DNA of 64,000 nucleotides from the NCBI GenBank assembly GCA_021806645.1, contig JAJZQX010000007.1, forward strand, positions 124,001-188,000, in the 5' to 3' direction. Origin of the DNA: Myxococcales bacterium. GTDB lineage: Bacteria > Myxococcota > Myxococcia > Myxococcales > Anaeromyxobacteraceae. Position numbers and translations under genes: made by a program. A model generated the notes under the pieces. The model had not been told where the DNA came from. It was given only the letters and a program-made list of their open reading frames with translations, and did not search any database. Positions 1 to 8,995 of this stretch are shown in pieces. The first letter of the stretch is position 1, and every line of letters begins with the position of its first letter.

Positions 1-2
1 TC

Positions 3-491
3 CCCTTCGCCGACCTGAACCAGGCGCTGCTGCAGAAGCAGATCGACGCCATGTGCCAGTCGGAGCCGCAGTCGTCGCAGGCCATCAACAAGGGGTTCGG
101 CGCCGAGATGTTCAAGCCCTACGACACGCCGCTGGGCGAGCCGGTGCGCGTGCTGGTGATGACCGAGAAGCTCTACCGCGAGAAGCCGGCCGTGGCGCAG
201 AAGGTGCTCGACTGCTTCGTGGACGCCACCCGCCACTTCATCCAGAACCCCGCGGTGGCCGAGAAGTACGTGGTGGAGCAGATGTTCAAGGGGCAGATCA
301 CGCCCCAGGACTTCCAGGACGCCATCTCCAACTCCCCGTTCTCCTACGACGTGACCGTCGACCACATCCAGGTGACCACCGATCTCATGGTGAAGTACGG
401 CGTGGGCAAGATGACCGCGCCGCCCAGGGCGGCCGACTGGGTGAAGCTCGACCTGCTCCAGCGAGCCAAGGCCACGCTGGGCGTGAAGTAG
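3..491 (+). CDS. ABC transporter substrate-binding protein, C-terminal part
   Basis: The reading frame is open from the window edge to a stop at 491, so only about 162 C-terminal residues are present. The text (for example DTPLGEPVRVLVMTEKLYRE and a helical tail ending in KATLGVK) resembles NMT1/THI5-like or SsuA/TauA periplasmic binding proteins, which catch a small organic or sulfur/nitrogen substrate for import. The permease starts 5 bp downstream and the ATPase follows, which supports the role. The substrate cannot be told from this fragment; sulfonate, nitrate or thiamine-precursor uptake are all possible. Confidence 0.8.
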   Translation, partial: PFADLNQALLQKQIDAMCQSEPQSSQAINKGFGAEMFKPYDTPLGEPVRVLVMTEKLYREKPAVAQKVLDCFVDATRHFIQNPAVAEKYVVEQMFKGQITPQDFQDAISNSPFSYDVTVDHIQVTTDLMVKYGVGKMTAPPRAADWVKLDLLQRAKATLGVK

Positions 492-496
492 CGACC

Positions 497-1315
497 ATGG
501 CGGGGAGCGCGGCCCGGCTGTTCCGATCGCTGGTGGTGCCGGTCGCGCTCCTGCTGGTGTGGGAGGGGATCTCGCTGGCCGGCTGGGTCACGCCGCTCAT
601 CCTGCCCTCGCCGACGGCGGTGGCGGCGCGCTGGTGGGCCTATCTCACGCCCATGGAGCCCTTCGAGGCCACGGCCGGACCGTGGTGGCGCTGGGCCCTC
701 TCCGGCGAGCTTCCCAGCGACGTCTTCACGTCGCTCATGCGCATCGCGGTCGGCTTCGCCATCGGGGCCGGCCTGGCGCTTCCGCTCGGCCTGCTCATGG
801 GGGCCCGCCCGCTGGTCCACGAGCTCTTCAACCCGTTGCTGCAGGTGCTGCGCCCCATCCCGCCCATCGCCTACATCCCGCTCGCCATCCTCTGGTTCGG
901 GCTGGGCAATCCCCCCGCCTTCTTCCTCATCTCGCTGGGCGCCTTCTTCCCGGTGCTCATGAACACCATCGCCGGCGTCCGGGCCGTCGACGCCATCTAC
1001 CTGCGCGCCGCGCGCAACCTCGGCGCCGGGGAGTGGACGCTCTTCTGGCGGGTGATGATCCCGGCGGCCATGCCCTACATCCTCACCGGCATCCGGGTGG
1101 GCGTCGGCGTGGCCTTCATCGTGGTGATCGTGGCCGAGATGATCGCGGTGAACACCGGCCTCGGCTACCGCATCCTCGAGGCCCGCGAGTACTTCTGGTC
1201 GGACAAGGTGATCGCCGGGATGATCACCATCGGGCTGTGCGGCCTGGGCATCGACCTGGGGATGAGCCGGCTCACCGGCCGGCTGCTGCGCTGGCACCGC
1301 GGGGTGGAGGGGTGA
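497..1315 (+). CDS. ABC transporter permease (BPD_transp_1, SsuC/TauC-like)
   Basis: This 272-residue inner-membrane permease begins at ATG 497, 5 bp after the binding-protein stop. It has a first membrane helix at about residues 11-30 and further hydrophobic segments, and the EAA-type loop is visible as RAARNLGAGEWTLFWRVMIP, the contact site for the ATPase. Length and motif fit the nitrate/sulfonate/taurine permease group. It overlaps the following ATPase gene by 4 bp (GTGA), which implies translational coupling in one operon. The substrate is not identifiable from sequence alone. Confidence 0.9.
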   Translation: MAGSAARLFRSLVVPVALLLVWEGISLAGWVTPLILPSPTAVAARWWAYLTPMEPFEATAGPWWRWALSGELPSDVFTSLMRIAVGFAIGAGLALPLGLLMGARPLVHELFNPLLQVLRPIPPIAYIPLAILWFGLGNPPAFFLISLGAFFPVLMNTIAGVRAVDAIYLRAARNLGAGEWTLFWRVMIPAAMPYILTGIRVGVGVAFIVVIVAEMIAVNTGLGYRILEAREYFWSDKVIAGMITIGLCGLGIDLGMSRLTGRLLRWHRGVEG

Positions 1316-2115
1316 GCGCCGCGACCGAGCCCGCCATCCGCGCCCGCGGCGTCCGCAAGGTCTTCGCCTCGGGCGGCCGGGAGGTGGTGGCCCTCGACGG
1401 CATCGACCTCGACGTGGCGCCGGGGGAGTTCGTCTGCCTGCTCGGCCCCTCCGGCTGCGGGAAGTCTACCCTGCTCAACGCCATCGCCGGCTTCTCGCTG
1501 CCCAGCTCCGGCCAGCTGACGGCGCTGGGGCGTCCGGTCACCGGCCCCGGCCCGGAGCGGGCCATGGTCTTCCAGGAGTACGCCCTCTTCCCATGGATGA
1601 CGGTGGAGCGGAACGTCGCCTTCGGGCTGGAGATCGCCGGCGCGGCGCCCGAGCGGCGGCGCCAGGTGGTCGAGGCGCTGCTCTTGAAGCTCGGCCTGGC
1701 CGACTTCCGCGATCGCTTCCCGAAGGATCTCTCCGGCGGCATGCGCCAGCGGGTGGCCATCGCCCGGGTGCTGGCCATCGACTCGCCCATGCTGCTCATG
1801 GACGAGCCGTTCGGCGCGCTCGACGCCCTCACCCGCCGCTCGCTGCAGGACGAGCTGCTGCGCATCTGGGCCGAGCTGGAGAAGACCGTCGTCTTCGTCA
1901 CCCATGGCATCGAGGAGTCGATCTACCTGGCCGACCGGGTGGTGGTGATGACCTACCGGCCCGGCACGGTGAAGCGGATCGTGCCGGTGAACCTGCCGCG
2001 CCCGCGCGACCCGGCCAGCCCCGAATTCAACGCGCTCAAGCGCGAGGTCACGGCGCTGGTGATGGAGGAGCAGGCGCGCCACCAGGCCGACGAGGCAAGC
2101 CCCACGGCGGACTGA
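1312..2115 (+). CDS. ABC transporter ATP-binding protein
   Basis: The 267-residue ATPase energises the importer encoded just upstream. The Walker A motif GPSGCGKST lies near residue 46, the signature LSGGMRQRVAIAR near 140, Walker B LLMDEPFGALDA near 161 and the switch histidine in VFVTHGIEE near 196. The start is a GTG that overlaps the permease stop; an upstream start in this frame would lie inside the permease. Family: SsuB/TauB/NrtD. The protein ends about 40 bp before the next small frame. Confidence 0.93.
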   Translation: MSAATEPAIRARGVRKVFASGGREVVALDGIDLDVAPGEFVCLLGPSGCGKSTLLNAIAGFSLPSSGQLTALGRPVTGPGPERAMVFQEYALFPWMTVERNVAFGLEIAGAAPERRRQVVEALLLKLGLADFRDRFPKDLSGGMRQRVAIARVLAIDSPMLLMDEPFGALDALTRRSLQDELLRIWAELEKTVVFVTHGIEESIYLADRVVVMTYRPGTVKRIVPVNLPRPRDPASPEFNALKREVTALVMEEQARHQADEASPTAD

Positions 2116-2152
2116 GGTGGGGGCGGGAGCACGCTCACACGGGAGGTCCCAC

Positions 2153-2260
2153 GTGCCGGTCTCTTCGCGAATGTCGATGGCCCTGCTCCTGGCCGCGCTG
2201 TTCCCCGGACAGCCTTCCGAGGAGGCCAGCGTCGAGGCCAGGTTCGACTGCAGCAAGTGA
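2153..2260 (+). CDS. possible 35-residue small protein
   Basis: A GTG-started frame with a GGGAGGT site 5-6 bp upstream encodes 35 residues with a short hydrophobic core (MSMALLLAALFPG) followed by an acidic and polar tail with one cysteine. It lies between the ABC operon and lrgA, 10 bp before the lrgA start, so it could be a leader peptide or a tiny membrane protein. It matches no family I know. Support is only the good ribosome binding site and spacing, so it may be chance. Confidence 0.35.
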   Translation: MPVSSRMSMALLLAALFPGQPSEEASVEARFDCSK

Positions 2261-2270
2261 GGAGCCCGCC

Positions 2271-2627
2271 ATGCTCCGTGGTCTGGCCGTGCTGCTCGTC
2301 TTCCAACTGGTCGGGGAGGTGCTGACCCGCCTGCTGTCGCTCCCCGTGCCCGGCCCGGTGGTCGGGATGGTGCTGCTGCTCCTGGCGCTGGAGCTCCGCC
2401 TCCCGCAGCGCGACGGGCTGCGGGCCGCGTCGGGCGGGCTGCTGGCCGTGCTGTCGCTCCTCTTCGTGCCGGCCGGGGTGGGCGTGGTGCAGCACCTGCC
2501 GCGGCTGGCCGCCGAGTGGCCCGCCCTGGGCGCGGCGCTGCTGGTCAGCACCGCGGCCACGCTGGCCGTCACCGGCTGGATCGCCGCCCGGCTGCTGCGT
2601 CGGCCCGCCGGCAGGGAGGGCGCATGA
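2271..2627 (+). CDS. lrgA: CidA/LrgA family membrane protein
   Basis: 118 residues with four hydrophobic segments and the family hallmark near the N terminus (LVFQLVGEVLTRLLSLPVPG followed by PVVGMVLL). LrgA/CidA proteins are small holin-like membrane proteins; the pair has also been tied to pyruvate or glycolate movement in some bacteria. It starts at ATG 2271 and overlaps lrgB by 4 bp (ATGA), the usual arrangement. The actual role here, cell lysis control or metabolite transport, is not shown by the sequence. Confidence 0.85.
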   Translation: MLRGLAVLLVFQLVGEVLTRLLSLPVPGPVVGMVLLLLALELRLPQRDGLRAASGGLLAVLSLLFVPAGVGVVQHLPRLAAEWPALGAALLVSTAATLAVTGWIAARLLRRPAGREGA

Positions 2628-3346
2628 CCTCGCGCCTGACCGAGACCTGGGTCTACCTGGCGCAGAGCCCGCTGCTCTGGCTGGCCCTGACGGTGGCCAC
2701 CTACGCCGGCTGCGAGACGCTCTACCGGCGGCTGGGGCGCCACCCACTGCTCCACCCCGTGCTCACCTCGGTGGTGATCCTGGTCTCGCTCCTCCTCGCC
2801 AGCGGCACGCCCTACCCTCGCTTCTTCGAGGGGGCCCAGTTCATCCACTTCCTGCTCGGGCCGGGCATCGTGGCGCTGGCCGTGCCGCTCCACCGCGAGC
2901 TGCACCGGGAGCAGGCGCTCGCCTTTCCGCTCTCGGTGGCGCTGCTGGCCGGATCGGTTACCGCGGTGGTGACGGCCGTGCTCACCGCGCGGCTCTTCGG
3001 CGCCTCGCGCGAGACGCTGCTCTCGCTCGCCCCCAAATCGGCCACCGCGCCGGTGGCCATGGGGATCGCCGAGAAGCTGGGCGGGCTCCCATCGCTGGCG
3101 GCGTCGCTGGTGCTCCTCACCGGCGTGCTCGGCGCCGTCATCGGACCCTCGCTGCTGCGGCGGCTGCGGGTCACCGATCCGGCCGCCACCGGCTTCGCCC
3201 TCGGCGTGGCCGCGCACGGGCTCGGCACCGCGCGCGCCTTCGAGCTGGACGAGACCGCCGGCGCCTTCTCCGGCCTCGGCATGGGGCTCAACGCGCTGGC
3301 CACCTCGCTGCTGGTGCCGGCACTGATGCGGCTGTTGCTGCCGTAG
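2624..3346 (+). CDS. lrgB: LrgB/CidB family membrane protein
   Basis: A 240-residue multi-helix membrane protein. It carries the LrgB core seen as LAPKSATAPVAMGIAEKLGG (residues about 138-157) and AAHGLGTARAFELDE (about 204-218). The two proteins are normally made together, and here translation is coupled by the 4-bp overlap with lrgA. Family size is usually 225-240 residues, so the gene looks intact. After the stop there are 271 bp without a convincing gene. Confidence 0.88.
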   Translation: MTSRLTETWVYLAQSPLLWLALTVATYAGCETLYRRLGRHPLLHPVLTSVVILVSLLLASGTPYPRFFEGAQFIHFLLGPGIVALAVPLHRELHREQALAFPLSVALLAGSVTAVVTAVLTARLFGASRETLLSLAPKSATAPVAMGIAEKLGGLPSLAASLVLLTGVLGAVIGPSLLRRLRVTDPAATGFALGVAAHGLGTARAFELDETAGAFSGLGMGLNALATSLLVPALMRLLLP

Positions 3347-3535
3347 GGGGGGGGCTGGTCGGGCGGCGGCGAGGCGGCTGGGACGGGCGGTGCCGATCGG
3401 CGATCGAGCGGCGTTGCGAGGGGGTGCGCGGTCGAGCGGTGCCGCGGGCGCGGCCGACATCGGGCGTGAGAGCGCCGGCGGCTGAAATGGCGGTGGCGGA
3501 CTTTGTTCTTGGCTGGCGTGATCGCAGGCGCGAGA

Positions 3536-3617
3536 GCTCTCGGAATGGCCGTCCCTTTTGGGTGTCCTGCATGTCCCGCCCTCCGGGAATGTCAGACCCT
3601 CGTGCGACTGTTGGTGA
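3536..3617 (+). other. conserved 5' block upstream of HNH-family gene, copy 1
   Basis: The ~80 bp before the HNH gene are strongly similar to the block before the broken paralogue at 59178-59256. Both read CGGAATGG, CGTCCCT, TTGGGT, then GTCAGACC and GTGCGACTGT, and end GTGAATGATCGCC at the start codon. Such conservation outside the reading frame suggests a promoter, leader or recognition site that travels with the gene. The preceding bases 3347-3535 hold nothing I recognise. Confidence 0.6.
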
Positions 3618-4880
3618 ATGATCGCCACCGCCCATCCGACCACTCCCTCGGCCGCGGCTTCCGCTCACGCTCCGGCCAGCCGTCCTCTCGAACTCCTGGA
3701 AGCACGGCAGCTACGCGATGCGCTCAAGGGTCTCCTGCGGAGGGAACAGGCCGCCATGGCCGACTTCCTCGTCGCGCTGGCCGGCTTCGACCGTCGCCGC
3801 GGCTGGGAGCCGCTCGGCCACGCCAGCTTCTTCGCCTTCCTCCATTTCGAGCTGGGGCTCTCCAACAGCGCCGCCTTCTACCGGATGAGCGCCGCCCGCC
3901 TCCTCCAGCGCATCCCGGAGCTCGTTGGGCTGATCGGGAGCGGCCAGCTCTGCCTGTCGACGACGGCCGAGCTCGCCAAGGTGGTCACCGAGGAGAACTG
4001 GACCGAGCTGGCCCCGCGCTTCTTCGGTCGCTCCGCCCGGGAAGCCCGCGAAGTCGTCGCCGAGCTTCAGCCCAGGGCGGCGCCTCCTCTGCGCGCGATG
4101 GTGACGTCGCTGCCCCCGCCTTTCCCCACGCTCGGGCTGCCGCAGGCCGTGCGGACTGCACGCCCAGCCACATTGCCTGGACAACCGATCTGGTCGCTTC
4201 CCTCGACTCCTGACACGGACTCAGGGTTACTTCTGACGTCAGAAGAAGAAATGACCCACCCCGCGCGGGTCGCTGCACCGCGCGATGAGGTCGAGCCGCT
4301 CACCGCCGAACTCTGCCGGCTCCACATGACGGTCAGCCGCCAGTTCACGAGCAAGCTCGAGGCCGCTCGCAGGGGGCTCGGCCACTCCATCCCGAACGCC
4401 ACGATCGAGCAGGCGCTCGAGGCGGCGCTCGACCTGCTGCTCGAGAAGCAGGCCAGGGCGCGGGGGCTGGTGAAGCGGCCGCGGGCCACGCTCGCTGCAG
4501 CGGCACCTCGCGTGGAGGCGCACAGCGTCAGCTCGACCCCGCAGATGGGTACCCCGACCCAGCCGCCGCAGGAGTGCGCGCCACCGCTCGCACTCGTCCC
4601 GACCGAGCCGCCTTCGCCTCGCCGCACCGGCCCTCGCGAAACGATCCCGGCCGCCGTCCGCCGCGCGGTCAGGGTGCGCGACCAGGGCCGATGCAGCTTG
4701 CCGCTCGACTCGGGCGGCGTGTGCGGCTCGACGTACCGGCTGGAACTCGACCACATCCATCCCTGGGCCCGCGACGGCGAGCCCACGGTCGCCAACCTCC
4801 GCCTCGTCTGCCATGTCCACAACACCCTGGCGGCGCGGCGGGCCTTCGGGGCGCGCTGCGTGGAACGGTACGCTCGATAG
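3618..4880 (+). CDS. HNH endonuclease signature protein
   Basis: 420 residues. The first 150 form a helical DUF222-like region (repeated LLEARQ, FDRRRGWEPLGHASFFAFLHF, and RLLQRIPELVGLI motifs). A variable proline-rich linker follows, then a C-terminal HNH nuclease fold at about residues 345-415 with VRDQGRCSLP, LDHIHPWARDGEPT and NLRLVCHVHN. The ATG at 3618 is chosen because the conserved 5' block ends exactly there. A truncated paralogue lies at 59257. Such families are multi-copy in some Anaeromyxobacter-like and actinobacterial genomes; the biological role is unknown, and a mobile or homing-type nuclease is an inference. Confidence 0.8.
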   Translation: MIATAHPTTPSAAASAHAPASRPLELLEARQLRDALKGLLRREQAAMADFLVALAGFDRRRGWEPLGHASFFAFLHFELGLSNSAAFYRMSAARLLQRIPELVGLIGSGQLCLSTTAELAKVVTEENWTELAPRFFGRSAREAREVVAELQPRAAPPLRAMVTSLPPPFPTLGLPQAVRTARPATLPGQPIWSLPSTPDTDSGLLLTSEEEMTHPARVAAPRDEVEPLTAELCRLHMTVSRQFTSKLEAARRGLGHSIPNATIEQALEAALDLLLEKQARARGLVKRPRATLAAAAPRVEAHSVSSTPQMGTPTQPPQECAPPLALVPTEPPSPRRTGPRETIPAAVRRAVRVRDQGRCSLPLDSGGVCGSTYRLELDHIHPWARDGEPTVANLRLVCHVHNTLAARRAFGARCVERYAR

Positions 4881-4913
4881 GCAGCGATCCCGCCTGGCGC
4901 GCTCCACTTATCG

Positions 4914-6017
4914 TCACTTCTTGAACTTGAGTGCGTCAACGTCAGTCGCGGCGAGTACGCCCGAGACCGCGAACAGTCGCTCGATAGCGGCCGCGTCGTC
5001 GAGCAGGTGCGTACTCAGCTTCAGCTCGACCAGCCCACGTAGAGCCGCCGCCTCGAGTAGAACGAACGCCTTGGCCTTGGTCAGCCTCACCACCTCACGG
5101 GCCTTCCCGATGTCGTTCTCCTCGAACGACCTGCTGATCACGGCGAAGTAGACGGAAGGGATGCCCTCCCGTTCGAGATCGTTCCCGTGCCGCTCAAGGT
5201 AGTCTCTGAACTTGCGGTCCTCAGTCCCCATGACAAACCCGCCGCGGCGCACCTTGGCGTCGAAGACAATTGCCCAGCGCCCAGAGGAGCTTCGGGCGAT
5301 GCCGTCGGCTACCCGCCCAGCCCCCTGACCAAGGTCCTCCACGTCGAGCCCGAGAATCCGAAATGCAATGCCCGTGCGCCGCTCCAACTCGACACTCGGC
5401 TCCAACCCAAGCTCCTCGCATCGGCGTTCGATGCCGGGGTCGGCGGCAGCAAGCGCAGGCAGGCAGTCCACTACTGGTGGGACGAAGCTTTGAGACAACT
5501 GCACGAGGGAGGACGAGCCGTCTCTCTCTGCCTCGCAAGGCATGGGGGTGGTGCGCCGACCAGAAGCCGGACCCGCTCCAGCGCTGAGGAGGAGCGCAAC
5601 ATCGGAGTAGTTCGGGTTCGCAGTTGCCCACTGCCTCAAACCGGCGAGCATCTCGGACAATCGGCGAAAACGCCTTCGGAAGGTCTTCTCAGTGGGGATC
5701 TCTGGGTTCGTCGCGTGGGCGAACCTCAGCTGTGCTGTAGTTGGGAACCTGCCGTGTTTCCGCGTGAGAGCAGCGAGATGCCGCAGAAGGTCGTCGTCCG
5801 AGACCGCCTGCGACATCATGCCAACAGCAAGCCCGGCCTCACCAAGAAAGGCGCCCCAAGACGGCCACAGGGCCCCCTGGAAGACGTGACGGCCAACTCC
5901 CGCCTCCTGCGAGAAGCGACAAATCCCGGGAATGCCGCCGTCACGGTTTGCGCAGGTGCGCACCAACTCGAGCAGGTTCTGCTTGCGGGCTGCTTCATTC
6001 TCGGCCGCGCGCGCCAT
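4914..6017 (-). CDS. homing-endonuclease-associated-repeat protein with PD-(D/E)XK-like C terminus
   Basis: 367 residues. The N-terminal ~135 hold two repeat-like units typical of homing endonuclease associated repeats (RDGGIPGICRFSQEAGVGRH near 29 and KHGRFPTTAQLRFAH near 89), which probably bind DNA. The C-terminal ~180 resemble a restriction-endonuclease fold: a conserved E in RCEELG, then ADGIAR with WAIVFDAKVRRGGF near 255 as the D...D-x-K core. It converges on the HNH gene with only 33 bp between stops and has less extreme GC codon use than its neighbours, which suggests transfer. No methylase partner is adjacent, so a classical restriction system is unlikely. Confidence 0.6.
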   Translation of the reverse strand: MARAAENEAARKQNLLELVRTCANRDGGIPGICRFSQEAGVGRHVFQGALWPSWGAFLGEAGLAVGMMSQAVSDDDLLRHLAALTRKHGRFPTTAQLRFAHATNPEIPTEKTFRRRFRRLSEMLAGLRQWATANPNYSDVALLLSAGAGPASGRRTTPMPCEAERDGSSSLVQLSQSFVPPVVDCLPALAAADPGIERRCEELGLEPSVELERRTGIAFRILGLDVEDLGQGAGRVADGIARSSSGRWAIVFDAKVRRGGFVMGTEDRKFRDYLERHGNDLEREGIPSVYFAVISRSFEENDIGKAREVVRLTKAKAFVLLEAAALRGLVELKLSTHLLDDAAAIERLFAVSGVLAATDVDALKFKK

Positions 6018-6280
6018 GTCGCTTCCCCCTTCTCGGTTCAGTCGCCGGATACTACTTCCAGTTCACTTCGTGGGGCGACACGCCTACAAGTCCACGACCT
6101 TGCCGCGGCGACCCAGGTTGCCGGCGGCGTCGGACCCAACGGCGCATTTCTCGGCACAGCGAGGTACCAGTCTCCGAAGCGTACCGCTTGCAGGTCCAGC
6201 CCCGCCGGTCACCACCCCGAAGCGACCGCTTGCGCCGGCCGGCTACCTGCCCGGCACCGGGCGTGTCTAGACTCCGCTCC

Positions 6281-7027
6281 ATGCCGACGGTCGCGCTCTT
6301 CGTGCCCTGCTACGTCGACCAGTTCTACCCGCAGGTGGCCGAGGCCACGCTCCGCCTCCTCGAGCGCCACGGCTGCACCGTCGAGTTCCCCGAGGCCCAG
6401 ACCTGCTGCGGCCAGCCCATGTCCAACTCGGGCGAGGCGGCCGCCGCGGCGCCGCTCTGCGCCCACTTCCTCGACACCTTCCAGCGGTACCAGTACGTGG
6501 TGGCGCCGAGCGGAAGCTGCGTCGGCATGGTGCGCCACCAGTTCGCCGACCTGGTGCCGGACCACCCGGCGCTCGGGAAGGTGCGCGCCGCCACCTACGA
6601 GCTCTGCGAGTTCCTCCACGACGTCCTCGGCGTGCGCCGCGTCGAGGGGCGCTTCCCCCACGTGGTGGGCCTGCACCGGAGCTGCCATGCCCAGCGCGAG
6701 CTGCGGCTGGCCAGCGGCAGCGAGCGCCAGGTGGCCCCGTTCGACAAGGTGAAGACCCTGCTCGGCTCGCTCGAGGGCATCACCCTGGTGGAGCCGGACC
6801 GCACCGACGAGTGCTGCGGCTTCGGCGGCACCTTCGCGGTGGCCGAGGAGGCGGTCTCCTGCCTGATGGGGCGCGACCGGCTCGACGACCACGCCAAGGC
6901 CGGCGCCGAGGTGATCACCGGCGTGGACATGAGCTGCCTCATGCACCTGGAGGGGCTGGCCCGGCGCGAGGGGCGCCCGGTCCGCATCCTCCACGCCGCC
7001 GAGGTGCTGCTCGGGGAGGCGGCCTGA
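6281..7027 (+). CDS. lutA: L-lactate utilization protein LutA (LldE)
   Basis: 248 residues containing two CCG (cysteine-rich) domains: QTCCGQPMSNSG near residue 42 with CVG and SCHAQ elements, and DECCGFGGTFAV near 175 followed by MSCLMHLEG. LutA carries Fe-S clusters in the LutABC complex that oxidises L-lactate to pyruvate at the inner membrane face. ATG 6281 gives the family length. It is followed 2 bp later by lutB. About 263 bp upstream contain no gene that I can see. Confidence 0.93.
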   Translation: MPTVALFVPCYVDQFYPQVAEATLRLLERHGCTVEFPEAQTCCGQPMSNSGEAAAAAPLCAHFLDTFQRYQYVVAPSGSCVGMVRHQFADLVPDHPALGKVRAATYELCEFLHDVLGVRRVEGRFPHVVGLHRSCHAQRELRLASGSERQVAPFDKVKTLLGSLEGITLVEPDRTDECCGFGGTFAVAEEAVSCLMGRDRLDDHAKAGAEVITGVDMSCLMHLEGLARREGRPVRILHAAEVLLGEAA

Positions 7028-7029
7028 CC

Positions 7030-8415
7030 ATGGGTCACCTCACCACCCTCCGCCACCCCGAGGCCGCCGCCCGCTTCGCCGCCGACGTGCCCCGCACCCA
7101 CTGGCACGACCAGGCGCTCTGGTTCATGCGCCTCAAGCGCGACCGGGCCGCCGCCCAGGTCCCGGAGTGGGAGCGGCTGCGGGAGCTGGCCCAGGCCATC
7201 AAGGCCCACGCTCTGGCCAACCTCCCGGCCCTGCTCGAGCAGTTCGAGCGCAACGCCACCGGCGCCGGCGCCACCGTCCACTGGGCGCGCGACGCCGGGG
7301 AGCACAACCGGATCGTCCACCGGCTGCTGGCCGATCGGGGCGTGAGCCGGCTGGTGAAGTCGAAGTCGATGCTCACCGAGGAGTGCGGCCTCAACCCCTA
7401 CCTCGAGGCGCGCGGCGTCGAGGTGGTGGACACCGACCTGGGCGAGCGGATCGTGCAGTTCCGCGGGGAGCCGCCCAGCCACATCATCCTCCCGGCCATC
7501 CACGTCAAGAAGGAGGAGATCGGCGCGCTCTTCCACGAGAAGCTCGGCACGGCCGCCGGCGCCTCCGACCCGAAGTACCTGACCGAGGCGGCCCGCGGCC
7601 ACCTCCGCCAGAAGTTCCTGGCCGCACAGGCCGGCCTCACCGGCGTCAACTTCGCCGTGGCCGACACCGGCGCCGTGGTGGTCTGCACCAACGAGGGGAA
7701 CGCCGACATGGGGACGGCGCTGCCGCCGCTCCACGTCGCCTGCATGGGGCTGGAGAAGATCGTGCCGCGCGCCGAGGACCTCGGGGTGTTCCTGCGACTG
7801 CTGGCCCGCTCCGGCACCGGCCAGCCCATCACCACCTACTCCACCCACTTCCTCGGCCCCCGGCCCGGCGCCGAGCTGCACATCGTCATCGTGGACAACG
7901 GCCGCAGCGCCCTGCTGGGCCGCGACCCGTACCGGCGCGCCCTCTCCTGCATCCGCTGCGGCGCCTGCATGAACACCTGCCCGGTCTTCCGGCGCTCCGG
8001 CGGCCACAGCTACGGCGTCACCGTCCCCGGCCCCATCGGCTCGGTGCTGGCGCCGGCGGTGAATCCGCTGGCCCACGCCGCGCTCCCCTTCGCCTCGACG
8101 CTCTGCGGCTCCTGCGCCGACGTCTGCCCGGTCGGCATCGACCTCCACCACCAGCTGCTGGCCTGGCGGCGCGAGCTGGCCGCGGCCGGCCACGTGCCGG
8201 TGGTCAAGCGGCTGGCGCTCCGCCTCGCCGCCTGGATCTTCGCCTCGCCCCGCCGCTACGCCCTGGCCGGCCGGCTGGCGCGGCTGGCGCTCAGGGTGCT
8301 GCCGGCCCGGCTCACCACCCGCCTCTCCGGCGCGTGGGGCCGGCAACGCGAGCTGCCGGTGGCCCCGGCCGAGAGCTTCCACGAGCGCTACCGGAGGACG
8401 CATGGCCGCGCGTGA
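7030..8415 (+). CDS. lutB: L-lactate utilization protein LutB (LldF), Fe-S
   Basis: 461 residues. The N-terminal LUD domain holds KSKSMLTEECGLNPYLE; a ferredoxin-like region near residue 305 has CIRCGACMNTCPVFRRSGGH and near 360 CGSCADVCPVGID, two 4Fe-4S sets. A hydrophobic or basic tail follows. LutB is the iron-sulfur subunit that passes lactate electrons onward, probably to quinone. The stop overlaps lutC by 14 bp, showing a tight operon. Confidence 0.95.
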   Translation: MGHLTTLRHPEAAARFAADVPRTHWHDQALWFMRLKRDRAAAQVPEWERLRELAQAIKAHALANLPALLEQFERNATGAGATVHWARDAGEHNRIVHRLLADRGVSRLVKSKSMLTEECGLNPYLEARGVEVVDTDLGERIVQFRGEPPSHIILPAIHVKKEEIGALFHEKLGTAAGASDPKYLTEAARGHLRQKFLAAQAGLTGVNFAVADTGAVVVCTNEGNADMGTALPPLHVACMGLEKIVPRAEDLGVFLRLLARSGTGQPITTYSTHFLGPRPGAELHIVIVDNGRSALLGRDPYRRALSCIRCGACMNTCPVFRRSGGHSYGVTVPGPIGSVLAPAVNPLAHAALPFASTLCGSCADVCPVGIDLHHQLLAWRRELAAAGHVPVVKRLALRLAAWIFASPRRYALAGRLARLALRVLPARLTTRLSGAWGRQRELPVAPAESFHERYRRTHGRA

Positions 8416-8995
8416 GGAGATCCTGGCGGCGCTCCGGCGCCACGCCGGGCCCGGCCTGCCCCGACCGGTGCTCGACGGCGTCGGGGCCCGCTTCCCCGAC
8501 CTCGTGGCCCGCTTCACCGAGGGGGTGGCGGCGGTGGGCGGAGCGGTGGTCCGCGTTCCGGATCGGGCCGCGGCCGACGCCGCGCTCCGGGCGCTCCCCA
8601 TTCACCTGGAGGCGAAGCGGGTCGCCTCGCTGGTGGCCGGGGTCGGCGCGCCGCCCTTCGACGCCGGCACGGTCGAGGACCCGCACGACCTGGAGGGGCT
8701 CGATCTCGCCATCCTCCCCGGCGAGCTGGCGGTGGCCGAGAACGGCGCCATCTGGATCGAGGGGGCGAGCCTCCCACACCACGCGCTGGTGGTCATCCCG
8801 GAGCACCTGGCGGTGGTGGTCGAGGCCGGCGCCATCGTCCCCGATCTCCACGCCGCCTACGCCCGGCTCGACCTGGCGGGCCGGCCGCGCTGGGGGCTCT
8901 TCCTGGCCGGCCCGTCGAAGACCGCCGACATCGAGCAGGCGCTGGTGATCGGCGCCCACGGCGCGCGCAGCCTCACCGTGCTGCTGGTCGGGTGA
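8402..8995 (+). CDS. lutC: L-lactate utilization protein LutC (LldG), LUD domain
   Basis: 197 residues of the LUD (DUF162) fold, with GTVEDPHDLEGLDLAILPGE near 95 and the glycine-rich NGAIWIEG near 120. It is the third subunit of the LutABC lactate oxidation complex and completes the operon. It starts inside the lutB end (overlap 14 bp), and its stop is overlapped by the response-regulator remnant. Length is near the family norm of about 200-240. Confidence 0.9.
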   Translation: MAAREEILAALRRHAGPGLPRPVLDGVGARFPDLVARFTEGVAAVGGAVVRVPDRAAADAALRALPIHLEAKRVASLVAGVGAPPFDAGTVEDPHDLEGLDLAILPGELAVAENGAIWIEGASLPHHALVVIPEHLAVVVEAGAIVPDLHAAYARLDLAGRPRWGLFLAGPSKTADIEQALVIGAHGARSLTVLLVG

